Made by a program: the position numbers and the translations under genes
Notes under the pieces: generated by a model
What the model was told of the DNA's origin: nothing
Databases searched by the model: none
What the model saw: only the letters and a program-made list of their open reading frames with translations
Source: Bdellovibrionales bacterium
GTDB lineage: Bacteria > Bdellovibrionota > UBA1018 > CAIMNF01
DNA length: 15,870 nucleotides
Assembly (NCBI GenBank): GCA_947457605.1
Contig: CANGWP010000040.1
Location: 1 to 15,870 of the forward strand
Direction: 5' to 3'
Shown: positions 14,003-15,870 of the stretch, piece by piece
Layout of the letters: every line of letters starts with the position of its first letter
How positions within the stretch are numbered: the stretch's first letter is position 1

Positions 14003-14535
14003 TCGTGCTTGAGCTCGTCTCCTGGTTTCACGCCTTTTGAATTCACGATCCGGGCCGGAATTCCGGTTGCCGTGCAATGCTCGGGCACATCCTTGATGAC
14101 GACTGAATTCGCGCCGATCCGGGCAAAGTCACCAATTCTGATGTTTCCAAGGATTTTTGCACCCGCACCCACCACCACATGATTTCCAAGTGTGGGGTGT
14201 CGCTTTACCGGGTTCAAATCGACTCCCCCGAGAGTGACCCCATGATAGATCAGGCAATTGTCACCGATTTCGGCAGTCTCCCCGATGACGACTCCCATGC
14301 CATGGTCGATGATGAGGTTTACCCCGATTCTTGCCCCTGGATGAATGTCGATTCCGGTCAAAAAACGGCTGAGTTCACTGATCGCCCTTGGAAAAAATGG
14401 AACCCCGATTCGATAAAGACCATGCGCAACCCTATGAAGCAAAATCGCCTTTACCCCGGGATAAAGAAAAATCACCTCAAGGGAGCTTTTGGTCGCAGGA
14501 TCGTATTTCCGGTACGACTCGATGAGCCCTGCCAT
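13981..14535 (-). CDS. cysE: Serine O-acetyltransferase, CysE (short type)
   Basis: 184-residue enzyme that makes O-acetyl-L-serine from serine and acetyl-CoA, first step of cysteine synthesis. The left-handed beta-helix hexapeptide repeats run from about 62 to 165 (IDIHPGARIG, GVVIGETAEIG, VVVGAGAKILGNIRIG). Catalytic histidines are likely His78 in IIDHGMG and His113 in KRHPTLGN; GIPARIV is the conserved C-terminal turn. The N-terminal helical region is shorter than in E. coli CysE (273 aa), as in EpsC-type enzymes. Start ATG shares one base with the fabI stop (TGATG), so translation is coupled; the longer open frame to 14610 lies inside fabI. The C-terminus is acidic (QIDEDS). Confidence 0.93.
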   Translation of the reverse strand: MAGLIESYRKYDPATKSSLEVIFLYPGVKAILLHRVAHGLYRIGVPFFPRAISELSRFLTGIDIHPGARIGVNLIIDHGMGVVIGETAEIGDNCLIYHGVTLGGVDLNPVKRHPTLGNHVVVGAGAKILGNIRIGDFARIGANSVVIKDVPEHCTATGIPARIVNSKGVKPGDELKHDQIDEDS

Positions 14536-15308
14536 CAGGATCCCATGATATTGAATCCGGAATCCACGTACAGAAGGTTCCCGGTCATGTGACGGGCCCC
14601 GTCCTGACACAAGAATGCTGCAAGTTCTCCGACGTCCTCTGGGCTCACATTTTCATGCAAAGGCGCCTTTTCCTCGATCTGACTTAAAATGTCGCGGAAA
14701 TTGGAAATCCCTCCGGCCGCAGCAAGTGTCTTAATTGGGCCTGCGGAAATCGCATGAACCCGGATCTTTTGCGTTCCAAGATCGTGAGCAAGATATCGAA
14801 CCGAAGACTCAAGAGCGGCTTTCGCAACCCCCATTACACCGTATCCCGGAATCACTTTTTCCGAGCCGTAATACGTCAGGGTGATGATCGTTCCCCCGGT
14901 CTCGGGCATGAGTTTCGATGCCTCGCGAGAAGTTGCAACCAGGGAATAGGCGCTGATGTCGAGTGCAAGCTTGAATCCATCCCGCGAAGTATCCACGAAA
15001 CGACCATGAAGATCGTCTTTGCTGGCAAATGCAACCGAGTGAATCAGGATATCAAGACCACCCCATTTTTCTTCGACTTTGCCAAAAATTGCAGCAACCT
15101 GATCGTCCTGGGTCACATCGCAGGCCTCGATGATTTCAGCACCGACACTTTCTGCAAGTGGACGCACCCTGCGCTCCAGCGACTCGCCAAGATAATTGAA
15201 CGCAAGCTTGGCGCCTTGTGCGTGAAGTGCCTGGGCAATCCCCCAAGCGATGGAACGATCATTTGCAAGCCCGAGAATCAGGGCTCTTTTTCCTTTAAGA
15301 GAGCTCAT
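14535..15308 (-). CDS. fabI: Enoyl-[acyl-carrier-protein] reductase, FabI
   Basis: 257-residue NADH-dependent reductase that completes each fatty-acid elongation round. NAD-binding Rossmann motif is LGLANDRSIAWGIA (12-25), with the FabI-type GLAN..SIAWG loop. Catalytic Tyr146, Tyr156 and Lys163 (YGVMGVAK) have the same numbers as in E. coli FabI. Residue 93, a glycine in E. coli and a known triclosan-resistance position, is alanine here (HSVAFA), as in several other natural FabI proteins. C-terminal GNLLYVDSGFNIMG is typical. AAAGG lies about 10 bases upstream. It follows the lipoprotein gene by 23 bases and is coupled to cysE. Confidence 0.96.
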   Translation of the reverse strand: MSSLKGKRALILGLANDRSIAWGIAQALHAQGAKLAFNYLGESLERRVRPLAESVGAEIIEACDVTQDDQVAAIFGKVEEKWGGLDILIHSVAFASKDDLHGRFVDTSRDGFKLALDISAYSLVATSREASKLMPETGGTIITLTYYGSEKVIPGYGVMGVAKAALESSVRYLAHDLGTQKIRVHAISAGPIKTLAAAGGISNFRDILSQIEEKAPLHENVSPEDVGELAAFLCQDGARHMTGNLLYVDSGFNIMGS

Positions 15309-15331
15309 TGAATTTTACCTTTCGAATAGAA

Positions 15332-15870
15332 TTACTGACAAAACGTGCCAAGCCCCAAACCTCCCAATGAAAGTCGAAAGGTAGAGGAAAGAAACGACAG
15401 GGGACAAACTGGCACCCCATCCAGGAGTACCTGAAATGCCACTTGAGAATTTCCCGCATTGAATCCAACAATGGTCCCAATCACCTGGCCCACAACCACC
15501 GAGTCTCCCGTCCGTACTACCGGGGTGATTCCGATGTATCTGGTGGCAAGTCGACCCGAATGGGCAATCGTCAATGCAAATCCCGTGACTCCGTTGAAGC
15601 TACCTACTCCGCTTGAGGTAACAATTCCTCTTGCAGGAGCGATGTAACTTGCTCCACCAAAACCCGCGGCCAAAGCATTCAGCGTCCAAAAGGGATTCTG
15701 GGGAGAGAACGCCGACCCGGTATTGGTAAAAACTCCGAAATTCTGAACGATTGGCTCAAGTTGAGGAATCGAACTGTCATTGAAGAGGGAAAGTGGATCG
15801 ACACTCCCGCCGGCATTTCCGCATCCGGATAGACCGAAGATCATCAAAACTCCTGCAAAAAAGACTTTTG
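15332..15870 (-). CDS. Lipoprotein with degenerate M23/LytM-like domain (5' partial)
   Basis: The frame is open to the window edge: codons upstream of the internal ATG read KVFFAGVLMIFGLSGCG, a signal peptide ending in a good LSGC lipobox, so the real start is just outside. After a variable region, residues resembling the LytM/M23 fold appear: YIAPARGIVTSSGVG, ALTIAHSGRLATRYIGI, VVRTGDSVVVGQVIGTI and VAFQVLLDGVPVCPLSFL. In active M23 peptidases the metal ligands are HxxxD and HLHF; here the last is VAFQ, so zinc binding looks lost, as in EnvC/NlpD-type regulators. It probably sits in the outer membrane. It is the first gene before fabI and cysE. Confidence 0.75.
   Translation of the reverse strand, partial: KVFFAGVLMIFGLSGCGNAGGSVDPLSLFNDSSIPQLEPIVQNFGVFTNTGSAFSPQNPFWTLNALAAGFGGASYIAPARGIVTSSGVGSFNGVTGFALTIAHSGRLATRYIGITPVVRTGDSVVVGQVIGTIVGFNAGNSQVAFQVLLDGVPVCPLSFLSSTFRLSLGGLGLGTFCQ

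Noticed and set aside
14536..14610. N-terminal extension of cysE
   Set aside because: The extension would overlap fabI by 76 bases and carries no CysE-like sequence; the TGATG junction gives a natural coupled start.
14754..15311. 185-aa plus-strand open frame opposite fabI
   Set aside because: FabI is complete on the minus strand with its catalytic residues; the antisense translation has no features.
1..15870. CRISPR array, insertion sequence, tRNA or rRNA
   Set aside because: No regularly spaced repeats, no transposase or terminal inverted repeats, and no RNA gene signatures were found by reading both strands.

Overview
The window is a gene-dense stretch (GC near one half by eye, not counted) of what looks like a Gram-negative bacterial chromosome. 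It has proteobacterial-type fadB/fadA, fabI, cysE, ahpC and an RsuA/RluB-type pseudouridine synthase. It also has several small exported proteins with signal peptides, a lone FliG-like C-terminal protein and a bacterial deoxyhypusine-synthase-like protein. This mix resembles Bdellovibrionota (Bdellovibrio-like bacteria), but that placement is inferred from gene style and no marker gene proves it. I see no mobile element, CRISPR array, rRNA or tRNA.

Layout. (1) 1-4000, plus strand: fatty-acid beta-oxidation operon fadB (5' end cut off by the window) and fadA, which overlap, followed by a 90-aa hydrophobic protein and a PhnA-domain protein with an unfamiliar N-terminal half. (2) 3992-4427: a small minus-strand Cys/His/Gly/Ser-rich ORF of uncertain status and a stretch without a clear gene. 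(3) 4428-6323: a LysR-type regulator (minus) divergent from a two-gene plus unit, a 159-aa exported protein and a stand-alone FliG middle/C-terminal-like protein, separated by a very AT-rich intergenic region. (4) 6327-10911, minus strand: seven co-directional genes with short gaps or overlaps. In transcription order these are an RsuA/RluB-family pseudouridine synthase, a family-5 uracil-DNA glycosylase, an exported class-I glutamine-amidotransferase-like protein, a lipoprotein-like protein, a zinc-ribbon protein, a degenerate UDG-like protein and a deoxyhypusine-synthase-like protein. (5) 10917-11723, minus: ahpC-type peroxiredoxin and a 64-aa highly basic protein, closed by a good intrinsic terminator. 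(6) 11793-14002, plus: a PAP2 phosphatase, a Cys-rich lytic-transglycosylase-like exported protein and a small exported protein. (7) 13981-15870, minus: a lipoprotein with a degenerate M23/LytM-like domain (5' end cut off), fabI and cysE, packed as one unit.

How it fits together. FadB and FadA act as one trifunctional beta-oxidation complex, while FabI completes the opposite pathway, fatty-acid elongation. The transglycosylase-like, M23-like and PAP2 proteins point to envelope and peptidoglycan work. The two UDG-superfamily proteins and the pseudouridine synthase form a nucleic-acid maintenance group inside one possible operon. No complete new defence or biosynthetic system can be demonstrated here. 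The best leads are the FliG-like protein that keeps the charge pattern of the torque face, the catalytically stripped UDG homologue with its zinc-ribbon neighbour, and the bacterial DHS-like enzyme.
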